Assembly (NCBI GenBank): GCA_034666665.1
Contig: JAXDLK010000135.1
Coordinates: forward strand, 1-16,245
Direction of reading: 5' to 3'
Source of the DNA: JAXDLK01 sp034666665
Lineage (GTDB): Bacteria > Desulfobacterota > Binatia > JACPRU01
DNA: 16,245 bases
Made by a program: the position numbers and the translations under genes. The notes beneath the pieces are model-generated. The model had not been told where the DNA came from, made no database searches, and saw only the letters and a program-made list of their open reading frames with translations. Positions 1 through 6,861 of the stretch are shown piece after piece; the stretch's first letter is position 1; every line of letters begins with the position of its first letter.

Positions 1-299
1 ATTCTCTGATCATCGCACCGCGCCCCGAGCGAGACAATCGAAGACTGCGAAGGCGAGCTCGTAACGACGCTGGGGACGACGCAGACGCAACCGGCGGCGC
101 GCGGCCCGGCGCCGCGAAAATCGTGTCCGGATCGATGCCGACGGTAGTAAGGCGCGAGCGCGTTCCGCCATGCGGCCGCGCGTCGGGCGTCCGACTCGGG
201 CGGCACGTGGACGAGGAAGCCGACATCGAGGAGTCGTCCGCTTGGGGGGATCGGACGCGGCGGATGGCGCAGGGCTTGCTTGGATCCGCCGTGAGAGCG
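1..299. other. Upstream stretch without a supported gene
   Basis: Open frames exist on both strands, including the upstream extension of the phosphatase frame from GTG 123. The encoded residues are Arg/Ser/Pro-rich with no domain-like features. It probably holds the leader and promoter of the phosphatase gene and whatever ends before the window. Confidence 0.4.
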
Positions 300-1376
300 A
301 TGAGCCACCGATCCAGTAGTCAACCTCGCGCTCGCGGAACCGCACAGAGTTTGAGAAGCACGACGAAATTCGCGAGCGGAGGCGCCACGCCCGTCGGGAC
401 CTCAAACTGGCGGTCGGGTTGCCGCCTGCCGGGAGCGGCGGGGAGCTGCCGATCTCGGCAGACGCGGCCGCGCGGCTGCGTGGTCCTCGCAGCGCTCTTC
501 TCGCTCGTGGCGCTCTCCGCCACGCCCGCGCTCGGCGCCGACGCGGCCGCGCCTGCCGGACCGGCGGCGTCGATCGAGGCTCGCACGCTCGAGCTCCCGC
601 CGACGCGGCCCCGAATCTCGCTCGATTTCCCCATCGATCTCGGACGCCGCATCGCGCTCGACGCCGCGGATCTGCTGTCGGCGCCGGCGCGCTGGGACGG
701 CGCCGACTGGGCGAAGTTCTCGCTGTTCGCCGTCGTTGCGGGTGGGCTCTTCGCGGCGGACCGGACGATCGACGTGGCGTCGCGGCAGGACGTACCGAGG
801 TCCGCCACGGAAAGCCGCATGGAAGACGCCCTCGAGCAGATGGGGAGCGGACCGGGCGTTCTCTCGGTCGTGGGCGGCTCGGCCGTGCTCGGGTGGCTCC
901 GCGACGACGACGCGTTTCGAAGCCTGGCGATCGATGCGGGCGAATCCGCGCTGCTGTCGAGCGGCTTCACGGCGTTTCTCAAGGAGGCCACCGGCCGCGC
1001 GCGGGCACGCAGAGGAAACGGACCCTACGACTTCCATCCGTTCTCGGGGAGCGCGTCTTTCCCCTCGGGGCACGCGACCGCCGCATTTGCCCTCGCCTCC
1101 GCGGTCAGCGAGGAGTTCGAGAACCCGCCCCAGCTCGTCATACCGGCCTACGGTCTCGCGACGATCGTCGCGCTCTGCCGCATGCGCGCCGGAGCGCACT
1201 TCGCATCCGACGTGTTCGTCGGCGCGGCAATCGGTACCGCGACTGCGCGAACGGTGACCGCGCTCGAGCGGCATAGGCGCGAGCGCGCCAAGGGCGCCCC
1301 GGGCGGGGCGAGCGTGTCGATCGTGCCGACGATGTATCCGTCGGCCGTCGGGCTCACGCTCGCAGTCCGCTTCTGA
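300..1376 (+). CDS. PAP2-family phosphatase, predicted exported
   Basis: Phosphatidic acid phosphatase type 2 / acid phosphatase fold, expected to remove phosphate from a lipid or isoprenoid phosphate on the periplasmic side. Counted from the ATG at 300 (358 residues), the three family motifs are visible: K228-x6-R235 (the usual following Pro is Ala), PSGH at 255-258, and R294-x5-H300-x3-D304. A hydrophobic stretch ending in Ala-rich residues at about 59-79 looks like a signal peptide with an LGA-like cleavage site. The start is unresolved: the frame is open from a GTG at 123, with further ATGs at 264 and 300. All leave a long Arg/Ser-rich tail before the signal peptide, so a later non-ATG start such as GTG 480 is possible. 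The protein ends in an alternating strand with terminal Phe (VGLTLAVRF), unusual for a soluble phosphatase. The next gene follows after 50 bases. Family assignment is firm; the substrate is unknown. Confidence 0.82.
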   Translation: MSHRSSSQPRARGTAQSLRSTTKFASGGATPVGTSNWRSGCRLPGAAGSCRSRQTRPRGCVVLAALFSLVALSATPALGADAAAPAGPAASIEARTLELPPTRPRISLDFPIDLGRRIALDAADLLSAPARWDGADWAKFSLFAVVAGGLFAADRTIDVASRQDVPRSATESRMEDALEQMGSGPGVLSVVGGSAVLGWLRDDDAFRSLAIDAGESALLSSGFTAFLKEATGRARARRGNGPYDFHPFSGSASFPSGHATAAFALASAVSEEFENPPQLVIPAYGLATIVALCRMRAGAHFASDVFVGAAIGTATARTVTALERHRRERAKGAPGGASVSIVPTMYPSAVGLTLAVRF

Positions 1377-1426
1377 CGCGACGGCGGTGAGACCGGCCGG
1401 CGCCTCAGAACGCCAAGCTGGCGCCG

Positions 1427-2638
1427 ATGATGAGGCCGCGAAACTGGAGGTCGCCGACGTTCGCCCCGAGGCTCGCGGCCATCGCCGCCGCGATCTTGGT
1501 GTCGCTGGCGACTACGGCCCCGGCCGGTCTCACCACCATTCCCATCCCCGAATACATCACCGATCCGAACGAAGGGACCACGATCGGCTTCCTCCCACTG
1601 CTCCTGCTGACAGATCCCGAAGGCCGCCTCGAGCATTTCGTCGCCAGTGATCTTCGCTTCAACCGGACGACGGGTTGGTTCCCCTCGTTCCGGCTGTTCG
1701 GCTACCCGACGTCGCGGCAACGGTATGTCGTGGAGCTGCGCAAATCGCAGAAGATCGACGAGGAGTACGACGCCGAATACGAGAACACCGATCTCCTCGA
1801 TGGGACCACCAGTGTGATCGCGAACGCCGACTATGTTCGCGACTCGCTGCAGCGCTTCTTCGGCTTCGGCAACGACTCGGCGATGTCCGGCGAATCGAAC
1901 CATACGGTGCGCCGGTTCAGCACGCAGCTCGGCATCGCGAGACGGCTGGGAAGCTTCGAGCTCCAGGGACAGGGGCGGTTCGCGAACGTCGGTATTGGCC
2001 GCGGCGGCGTGCGCCGCCTTCCCTTCACGGGCGAGCTGCATCCCGGCACCCTCGGTCTCGGTGGGTCGACGATCGCCGCGCTCGGATTCGGACTCTCGTA
2101 TGACACCCGCGACGCACGGAACCTTCCCACGCGAGGAACGCTCGCCGCGGCCCGGACCGAGCGCGTCGATCGTGCGCTCGGGGCGTCACAGTCGTACACC
2201 CGACTCGGATTCGAGCTCCGCCGTTTCATTCCTTTCCACGATCGATTCGTTCTGGCGGGCCGCGCGGAGCTCACGTATCTGCTCGGGGCGGACCAGGCGC
2301 CCTTCTTCGAGCGCAGCCAGATCGGCGGGCGAGAGAGCGTGCGCGGCTTCGGCGACGGACGCTTCGTCGACGACCACCGGTTCCTGGCGAATGCGGAGCT
2401 CCGCACGCGGGTGCTGAGCCGGGAGATCTTCGACCTTCCGGTCGACCTCGAGCTCGCGCCGTTCGTCGACGCCGGGCGTGTGTTCGGATCCCTGCTCACC
2501 GTTCCTCTGGCGAGCCTGCACGTGGCGGGTGGCCTCGGCTTTCGCGCCGTGGTGCGACCGACCGTCGTCGGCTACGTCGATCTCGGCTACGGCTCGGAAG
2601 GCCTGGCAGCGTTTTCGGGAATCGACTATCCCTTCTGA
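1427..2638 (+). CDS. BamA/TamA-type (Omp85, surface antigen D15) outer-membrane barrel, no POTRA
   Basis: A 403-residue outer-membrane beta-barrel of the bacterial surface antigen (D15/Omp85) family. A signal peptide covers about residues 1-34 (hydrophobic AAIAAAILVSLATTAPAG). The rest is amphipathic strands. The Omp85 loop-6 signature is present as ESVRGFGDGRF near 303-313, preceded by a DTRD turn at 226-229, and the protein ends in Phe (IDYPF). There is no room for POTRA repeats: the barrel begins almost directly after the signal peptide. That is far shorter than BamA or TamA (roughly 580-800 residues) and resembles stand-alone or patatin-associated D15 barrels. ATGs occur at 1427 and 1430; neither has a clear Shine-Dalgarno sequence. 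It sits between the PAP2 gene (50 bases upstream) and the arginase-like gene (7 bases downstream), suggesting one transcript. A role in lipid or protein traffic at the outer membrane is inference. Confidence 0.85.
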   Translation: MMRPRNWRSPTFAPRLAAIAAAILVSLATTAPAGLTTIPIPEYITDPNEGTTIGFLPLLLLTDPEGRLEHFVASDLRFNRTTGWFPSFRLFGYPTSRQRYVVELRKSQKIDEEYDAEYENTDLLDGTTSVIANADYVRDSLQRFFGFGNDSAMSGESNHTVRRFSTQLGIARRLGSFELQGQGRFANVGIGRGGVRRLPFTGELHPGTLGLGGSTIAALGFGLSYDTRDARNLPTRGTLAAARTERVDRALGASQSYTRLGFELRRFIPFHDRFVLAGRAELTYLLGADQAPFFERSQIGGRESVRGFGDGRFVDDHRFLANAELRTRVLSREIFDLPVDLELAPFVDAGRVFGSLLTVPLASLHVAGGLGFRAVVRPTVVGYVDLGYGSEGLAAFSGIDYPF

Positions 2639-2645
2639 TCCCGCC

Positions 2646-3512
2646 GTGAGCCGAGCCCTGATCCTCGATTTCGACCGCTCGGTACGCGCACTCGTCGACT
2701 CCACCTCCATCGACTTGACGGAGTGGCAGCAGAGGATCCGGTACGCTTGCTCGGCGCGTGACCTCCGGAGCCTCGAAGCCGTGCTGGATGGTCCTCCCGC
2801 GACGCTCCCGCCTGTGACCTTCCTCGGGAGCGGTGACTTCCATCACGTGAGCCTGCCGCTGATTCGGCGCTGGGAGAGCCGCGGGCGCTTCCAGGTCGTG
2901 GTCTTCGACAATCACCCCGACAACATGCGCTATCCGTGGGGCATTCACTGTGGGTCCTGGGTGCATCACGTTTGCGCTCTCCCGTTCGTCTCCGCCGTGA
3001 CGGTGATCGGCATCACTTCCAGCGACGTCGCATGGCAGCACTTGTGGGAGAACCATCTGGCTGCGCTGTACCGGGGAAAGCTCTCCTATCTGTGCTTGAG
3101 GAAGATTCCCGCCCTCGCCCGGATCGTGGCGCTTCCTGGTCTCCACGATCTGTCGGGCGAGCGACACCGGCTGGTCGAGGTGGTGGCGGAGCGGATCCTC
3201 GGTGAGCGCGTCGACCCGATCTATCTGTCGATCGACAAGGACGTGCTGGCGAGGGAGGCCGTCGTCACCAACTGGGACCAAGGGATCCTGCGCGTCGAGG
3301 AGGTGGTCGGCATTCTTCGTCGTCTTCGACAGCGCATCTTCGCGGCCGACGTCACCGGAGAGGTTTCCTTCATCCGCTACGCGAGCCTGTGGAAGCGAGC
3401 GCTCGCTCGCCTCGACGGCCAGTCGCTCGCGCCGTCGCCCGGCCTGGCCGAGCTGCAAGCCGAGCACCACGCGGTCAACGAACGCCTGCTCGACGCGATC
3501 AGCGGGACCTGA
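2646..3512 (+). CDS. Arginase-fold (ureohydrolase family) hydrolase
   Basis: Member of the arginase/agmatinase/formiminoglutamase fold (288 residues from GTG 2646). The metal-binding signatures are all recognisable: GSGDFHH at 61-67 in place of GGDHS, DNHPD at 88-92 (the DxHxD motif), IDKD at 196-199 (the DxD motif) and a late Glu (TGE, 237-239) where arginases carry a substrate-positioning Glu. A binuclear Mn site is therefore plausible. The substrate is not obvious: DNHPDN and the HCGSWVHH stretch (101-108) are unlike canonical arginase or agmatinase, and no arginine or polyamine genes are adjacent. The open frame runs back to 2478 inside the barrel gene. The GTG at 2646, 7 bases after the barrel stop, is chosen because it begins the first residues that look like folded protein (SRALILDFDRSV). 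Its 3' end overlaps the convergent DegT gene by 14 bases. Confidence 0.8.
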   Translation: MSRALILDFDRSVRALVDSTSIDLTEWQQRIRYACSARDLRSLEAVLDGPPATLPPVTFLGSGDFHHVSLPLIRRWESRGRFQVVVFDNHPDNMRYPWGIHCGSWVHHVCALPFVSAVTVIGITSSDVAWQHLWENHLAALYRGKLSYLCLRKIPALARIVALPGLHDLSGERHRLVEVVAERILGERVDPIYLSIDKDVLAREAVVTNWDQGILRVEEVVGILRRLRQRIFAADVTGEVSFIRYASLWKRALARLDGQSLAPSPGLAELQAEHHAVNERLLDAISGT

Positions 3513-4740
3513 CCGCCGGACTTTCGGCTCGGACGCTCGCGGCGGCTGCGGCGAGCGCCTCGACCACGCGCGCGAAATCCTCCTCCGTCAGCCATGGGCT
3601 GTTCGACACGGTGAGGCAGCGGGCCGCGAAGGATCGCGCATTCGGCACGCGCGTCCGGGGCACGATTCGCTCGAGGAACCGGTAGCCGGTCAAATCGTGA
3701 GCGAAGAGGCGGGTGACGCCGAGGCCCGACTGCCACAGCGCGCCGAGCGCCTGCTCGCACGCGGCGGCGGACCGGAAGAGCACCATCAGGAACGGCCAGG
3801 TCCCGCGGCCGCCGCGGGCATCCGTGATCACCTCGAGACCGTCGATCGCGCCGATGCGGCGAGCCCGGTCCCGGCCGCGAGCGGCGCTGTCGCGGAGCCA
3901 GGGACCGAGCCGCAGGAGCGCCGCGGCGCCGATGCGCTTACGGAGCGTGGAGACCCGGTGAAGCGGAATCGGTTCGGACGCCTCGTCTCCGATCGCAGCG
4001 ACGCGGTCGCCGCGCCGGAGCGCGCGTCTGAGCGGCGTCCCGTAGACCACACGCAAGCCCAGCGGATTGTACATCAGCCAGTAGCCGGCGAGCTGGAACA
4101 GGCGACAGGCCTCCGCCGACCGACGTCCAGATACGACCCGCCGGCTCGCGGCGGAGAGCTCGGCGCGCATCGATTCGTCAGCGGCAACGAGCGCTCCGCC
4201 CTCGTAGAGCGTCAGGCCTTTTCCGCGAGCGAGACTGTAGAAACCGATGTCACCGACCGTGCCGACCGGCCGATCGTGCCACCTCGCGCCGAAAGCCTGG
4301 GCGGCGTCTTCGACGATCGTCGCACCGGTACGCCGCGCGACGTCGAGCACGACCTCGAGGTCGGTGACGGCTCCCCCGATATGGGTGGGCAGAATGCAGA
4401 GGGTGTCTCGGTCGCATGCCGTCCGCAGGGCATCAGGGTCGAGATCGAACCGATCAGGAGCGGTGTCGCAGAGGCGGATTTCGAGCCCGGCGTGCGCGAT
4501 GGCGAGGGGAACGAGCGGGCACGTGTACGCCGGGACGACCACGCTCCGGCGACTGCTCCTGCGCTTCAGACACTCGAGCGCCACGATCAGGGCCGCGGTT
4601 CCCGAGCACTCGATCTGCACCGACGGCACGTCGAGGAAGCGCGCGAGGCCCTCCTCGAGAGAGGGCACACCGCGGCGCGGAAGGAAGTCGGACCAGCGAA
4701 TCGGCAACCCCGCCGTCGGCGGCAGCTCGCGCCAGATCAC
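3499..4740 (-). CDS. DegT/DnrJ/EryC1/StrS-family PLP aminotransferase
   Basis: Fold-type I PLP enzyme of the DegT family (413 residues), which typically transaminates keto-sugars or related keto groups using Glu/Gln. Visible signatures: CSGTAALIVAL at 45-55 (cofactor phosphate contact), VVVPAYTCPLVPLAI at 67-81, EDAAQAFGA at 144-152 (Asp contacting PLP) and GDIGFYSLARGKGLTLYEGG at 163-182, where K174 is the likely Schiff-base lysine. In typical sugar aminotransferases this last motif reads more like SFxxxKxLTTGEGG, so this is a divergent subgroup. The GTG start at 4740 overlaps the TGA of the upstream SMR-type gene (GTGA), showing it is the last cistron of the minus-strand operon. The nearest known pathway parallel is ArnB working with ArnE/F transporters, but a nucleotide-sugar substrate cannot be proved. 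C-terminus ESPAVRSR; it overlaps the convergent arginase-like gene. Confidence 0.85.
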   Translation of the reverse strand: MIWRELPPTAGLPIRWSDFLPRRGVPSLEEGLARFLDVPSVQIECSGTAALIVALECLKRRSSRRSVVVPAYTCPLVPLAIAHAGLEIRLCDTAPDRFDLDPDALRTACDRDTLCILPTHIGGAVTDLEVVLDVARRTGATIVEDAAQAFGARWHDRPVGTVGDIGFYSLARGKGLTLYEGGALVAADESMRAELSAASRRVVSGRRSAEACRLFQLAGYWLMYNPLGLRVVYGTPLRRALRRGDRVAAIGDEASEPIPLHRVSTLRKRIGAAALLRLGPWLRDSAARGRDRARRIGAIDGLEVITDARGGRGTWPFLMVLFRSAAACEQALGALWQSGLGVTRLFAHDLTGYRFLERIVPRTRVPNARSFAARCLTVSNSPWLTEEDFARVVEALAAAAASVRAESPAVRSR

Positions 4741-5135
4741 GGGGACGGCCCTCTCTCCGGCGCTCCCGGATCACTCGCGGCGAGCAAGCCGATGCCGGCG
4801 AGGATCAGACAGCTCCCAGCGATGTCCGTAGCACTGAGCGACTCTCCGAGTACGACGACCGAGAGCACCAGGACCGTGATCACCTCGAGGTGCGATGCGG
4901 CGAACGCGGGGCCGACCGGTGCGTGCTCCAGAAGCGTCATCCAGGTGAAGAAGGCGCCCAGGTATGCGACCACGGCGGCGTAAATCCAGCCGCTGACGAC
5001 GATTCGATACAGCCACGCCGGGTCGAGCTCCGCCTCGCCTGCGCTCGTCGCGGCGAGCTTGAAGCCCATCTGCCCGAAGGTGTCGAAGCCGAGAAGCAGC
5101 AGAAAACCGATCACGTAGAACCGTCGCATCGTCAT
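4737..5135 (-). CDS. Small EamA/SMR-type membrane protein, second of a pair
   Basis: A 132-residue, four-helix membrane protein of the drug/metabolite transporter superfamily. Helices lie at about 6-24, 46-66, 76-98 and 104-121. The first helix carries FDTFGQMGFKLAAT (17-30), matching the equivalent segment of its upstream neighbour (VADTMGQLAFKAAA), so the two are paralogues. EHAPVGPAFAASHLEVITVL and LGESLSATDIAGSCLILAG are typical EamA half-repeat sequences. Half-size members work as dimers. ArnE/ArnF, which flip undecaprenyl-phosphate-aminoarabinose, are the best-known heterodimeric lipid-linked example. The open frame extends upstream to 5732, but the ATG at 5135 overlaps the stop of the previous gene (ATGA), which fixes the start. 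Its own stop overlaps the DegT start. Substrate not determinable from sequence. Confidence 0.85.
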   Translation of the reverse strand: MTMRRFYVIGFLLLLGFDTFGQMGFKLAATSAGEAELDPAWLYRIVVSGWIYAAVVAYLGAFFTWMTLLEHAPVGPAFAASHLEVITVLVLSVVVLGESLSATDIAGSCLILAGIGLLAASDPGAPERGPSP

Positions 5136-5488
5136 CCCCAACCGACGAGCGCCACTCCGACCGTGATCAGCACAGCCGCCAGCACCCGCGACGGAGTCAG
5201 AGTCTCGGCGAAGCAGATCCTGCCGCCGATCATCACCGCGACGACGTCGACGCTGCCGAGCAGGACGGCGAGCGACAGCGGAACGATGGACAGAAACGCG
5301 AGCCAGAGGACGAACTCGGCGACGAAGGCGCCGACACCGATCCACATCCACTTGCAGCGCAGCATCCTGCGCCATCGTGCCAGGCCCGCTCCGTCGTGCA
5401 CCACGATCGCCGCCGCCTTGAAAGCGAGCTGGCCCATCGTGTCGGCGACGAGATTCGAGATCCAGAGAACCGTCGCCAGCGAAGACAT
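5132..5488 (-). CDS. Small EamA/SMR-type membrane protein, first of a pair
   Basis: A 118-residue, four-helix membrane protein of the same half-size transporter type as the gene after it. Hydrophobic segments lie at about 4-27, 49-69, 71-90 and 101-117. The amino-terminal VADTMGQLAFKAAAIV block parallels its partner, and IVPLSLAVLLGSVDVVAVMIGG is characteristic of EamA/SMR third helices. It begins at an ATG 21 bases after the stop of the GNAT gene, and its TGA overlaps the partner's ATG by 4 bp. Coupled translation would give equal amounts of both halves, consistent with an obligate heterodimer such as ArnE/ArnF or other paired SMR proteins. The match is at family level; I infer a heterodimer from paralogy plus overlap, and the cargo is unknown. 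Confidence 0.84.
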   Translation of the reverse strand: MSSLATVLWISNLVADTMGQLAFKAAAIVVHDGAGLARWRRMLRCKWMWIGVGAFVAEFVLWLAFLSIVPLSLAVLLGSVDVVAVMIGGRICFAETLTPSRVLAAVLITVGVALVGWG

Positions 5489-5509
5489 TTCGATGCCCCG
5501 GCGCTGGCG

Positions 5510-6607
5510 TCAGCGGCGCGCAACGGGGCCGCGCTCCCTGTGCCCGGCCTCGGCGGCCCACCGTGCGTCCGCTTCGAAAAGGGGTCGCAGATGCTTCAGC
5601 AAGAAGCGCAGCACGGGACTGCGAGCGTACACCGCGTGATCGGTAAAGGTGAAGCGCGCGCCGAGAGCTCGCTTCACCTCGGGGTCGGTCCATCCGGCGA
5701 CGTACTCGTGCAGGCCGTGACGCCGTGCCCATTCCAAGTTGTGCACCCAGCTCACGAAGTAGAGGTTCACGTCGCGCGCGTGGGGGTAGAGAAAGCCCAC
5801 GTATTTATCGACCAGTCGATCGCGATGGACGAAGCAGATGTTGTACCCGATCAGCGTGCCCGCCAATCGATACAGGAACACCGTTCCGCCTTCCGCCCGG
5901 AGGATCGCGCGAAAGAAGGGAGCGGTCAGCTCATCGAAATGAACCAGGCTCTGTTCGTAGACGTTCCGGTAGAGCACGAAGAGGAGATCGAGGAATGCGT
6001 CGTCCTCGAACGCTCGATGTCCGGTGGGGAGCTCCTCGATCTCGAGCAGCGGCCGGGTTTTCAGCTTTCGTCGGAGGTCTTTCCGCCGGGAACGGGAGAG
6101 CGTCCGGAGGAAGTCGTCCTCGCAGCGAAAGTCGATCCGCACGAACGCGAGCGCCTGCCCGGAAACGATCGCGAAGCCGTTGCATCGGCACGTATCGCGC
6201 AGTCGCGCGGCAGCCGCGTTCTCCGCGCTCGAGAGCAAGGGCGAATCGCGTGGAATATCCTTGAGGATCAGCAGGCGAGCGTCGACGCGGCGCATCTGAT
6301 CCAAGGACGCCGCGATCAGCTCCTGGGGATCGGCGCTCGGCGGGTACGGGAGGTACTCCGAAACGGTGGTGCCGCCAAAGAGCGTCCGCGGTCGAACGAG
6401 CCGGTGAATTCGGGCCCCCACCAGCGCCTTCTTGGCGAGGCGGCCCAGCGCCGGCTCGAGGGTGGTCGTGAGATCATAGTCCGTCGTGAAACCGATCAAC
6501 TCGGACTCGCCGGCGCGGATGATGCACGGAGAGAATCCGCATGGAGCATGAGCCGAGAACGCGTCGAGCAGCGCGGCGGGCTCGAGCAGGTTGTAGGTGT
6601 CGGGCAC
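5510..6607 (-). CDS. GNAT-family (FemAB/BioF2-like, Acetyltransf_6) acyltransferase
   Basis: Large two-lobe GNAT-like protein of the FemAB/BioF2-like (Acetyltransf_6) group, predicted cytosolic, transferring an acyl or aminoacyl group to an amine. Counting from the GTG at 6607 (365 residues), typical landmarks are SRSRRKDLRRKLK at about 171-183, GGTVFLYRLAGTLIGYNI at about 240-257 (the central GNAT strands), DKYVGFLYPHARD at about 267-279 and NLEWARRHGLHEYVAGW at about 290-306. The frame is open to an ATG at 6757, but those extra 50 residues are Arg/Ser-rich and look like non-coding translation, so GTG 6607 (VPDTYNLLEPAALLDAF) is preferred; the start is uncertain. First gene of the minus-strand operon, divergent from the class III aminotransferase. 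An amine made by either aminotransferase is the obvious acceptor, by inference. Confidence 0.8.
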   Translation of the reverse strand: MPDTYNLLEPAALLDAFSAHAPCGFSPCIIRAGESELIGFTTDYDLTTTLEPALGRLAKKALVGARIHRLVRPRTLFGGTTVSEYLPYPPSADPQELIAASLDQMRRVDARLLILKDIPRDSPLLSSAENAAAARLRDTCRCNGFAIVSGQALAFVRIDFRCEDDFLRTLSRSRRKDLRRKLKTRPLLEIEELPTGHRAFEDDAFLDLLFVLYRNVYEQSLVHFDELTAPFFRAILRAEGGTVFLYRLAGTLIGYNICFVHRDRLVDKYVGFLYPHARDVNLYFVSWVHNLEWARRHGLHEYVAGWTDPEVKRALGARFTFTDHAVYARSPVLRFLLKHLRPLFEADARWAAEAGHRERGPVARR

Positions 6608-6861
6608 GTGAGTGTCTGGCGTCCGTCGCGGCAGGATGCAACCCGAAGACCGCACGCGACGGGGGAAATCCGACCTGCGCGCGGCGCGGACGTTCGCCTG
6701 GCGAAAGCGGCGGATGCTGAAATCGGCAGAGGGCTGCCGTTTCCTGCACCCCGCCACGTCGGGCCCGAGAGCGCGCAGCGAGAGCGGCGCCCCATTTCGG
6801 CGCTAGTTTCGAGGCCGGGCCGTCCCGGCGATGGCCGGGGAATTGCTCCTCACCGACGGAC
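6608..6861. promoter_or_regulatory. Divergent intergenic control region
   Basis: About 250 bases separate the two divergently read operons, so both promoters should lie here. No convincing -35/-10 pair could be recognised by eye. The right end contains a three-arm inverted-repeat set, listed separately. If the GNAT gene starts at ATG 6757 rather than GTG 6607, the region shrinks to about 105 bases. Confidence 0.45.
6814..6839 (+). promoter_or_regulatory. Three-arm alternating inverted repeat upstream of aminotransferase operon
   Basis: The arms gccggg (6814-6819), cccggc (6824-6829) and gccggg (6834-6839) are separated by two 4-base spacers, ccgt and gatg. The middle arm is perfectly complementary to both outer arms, so two mutually exclusive 6-bp GC hairpins are possible in the leader RNA, or the set could be a DNA operator. 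The last arm ends 22 bases before the ATG at 6862. The arms are seen directly; the function is inferred, and GC-rich DNA makes chance repeats fairly likely. Confidence 0.35.

Noticed and set aside
1405..1470. Minus-strand sequence ending NVGDLQFRGLIIGASLAF and a stop, resembling a barrel C-terminus
   Set aside because: It is attractive for only about 20 residues and would have to continue into the intact Omp85-type gene on the other strand. The hydrophobic part upstream is the antisense of that gene's signal peptide, so chance is the simpler explanation.
3202..4983. A 593-codon plus-strand open frame across the DegT gene
   Set aside because: It is antisense to a protein with clear PLP-enzyme motifs; its translation is rich in Arg/Gly/Pro/Glu with no hydrophobic core. 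Long antisense frames are expected at this GC content.
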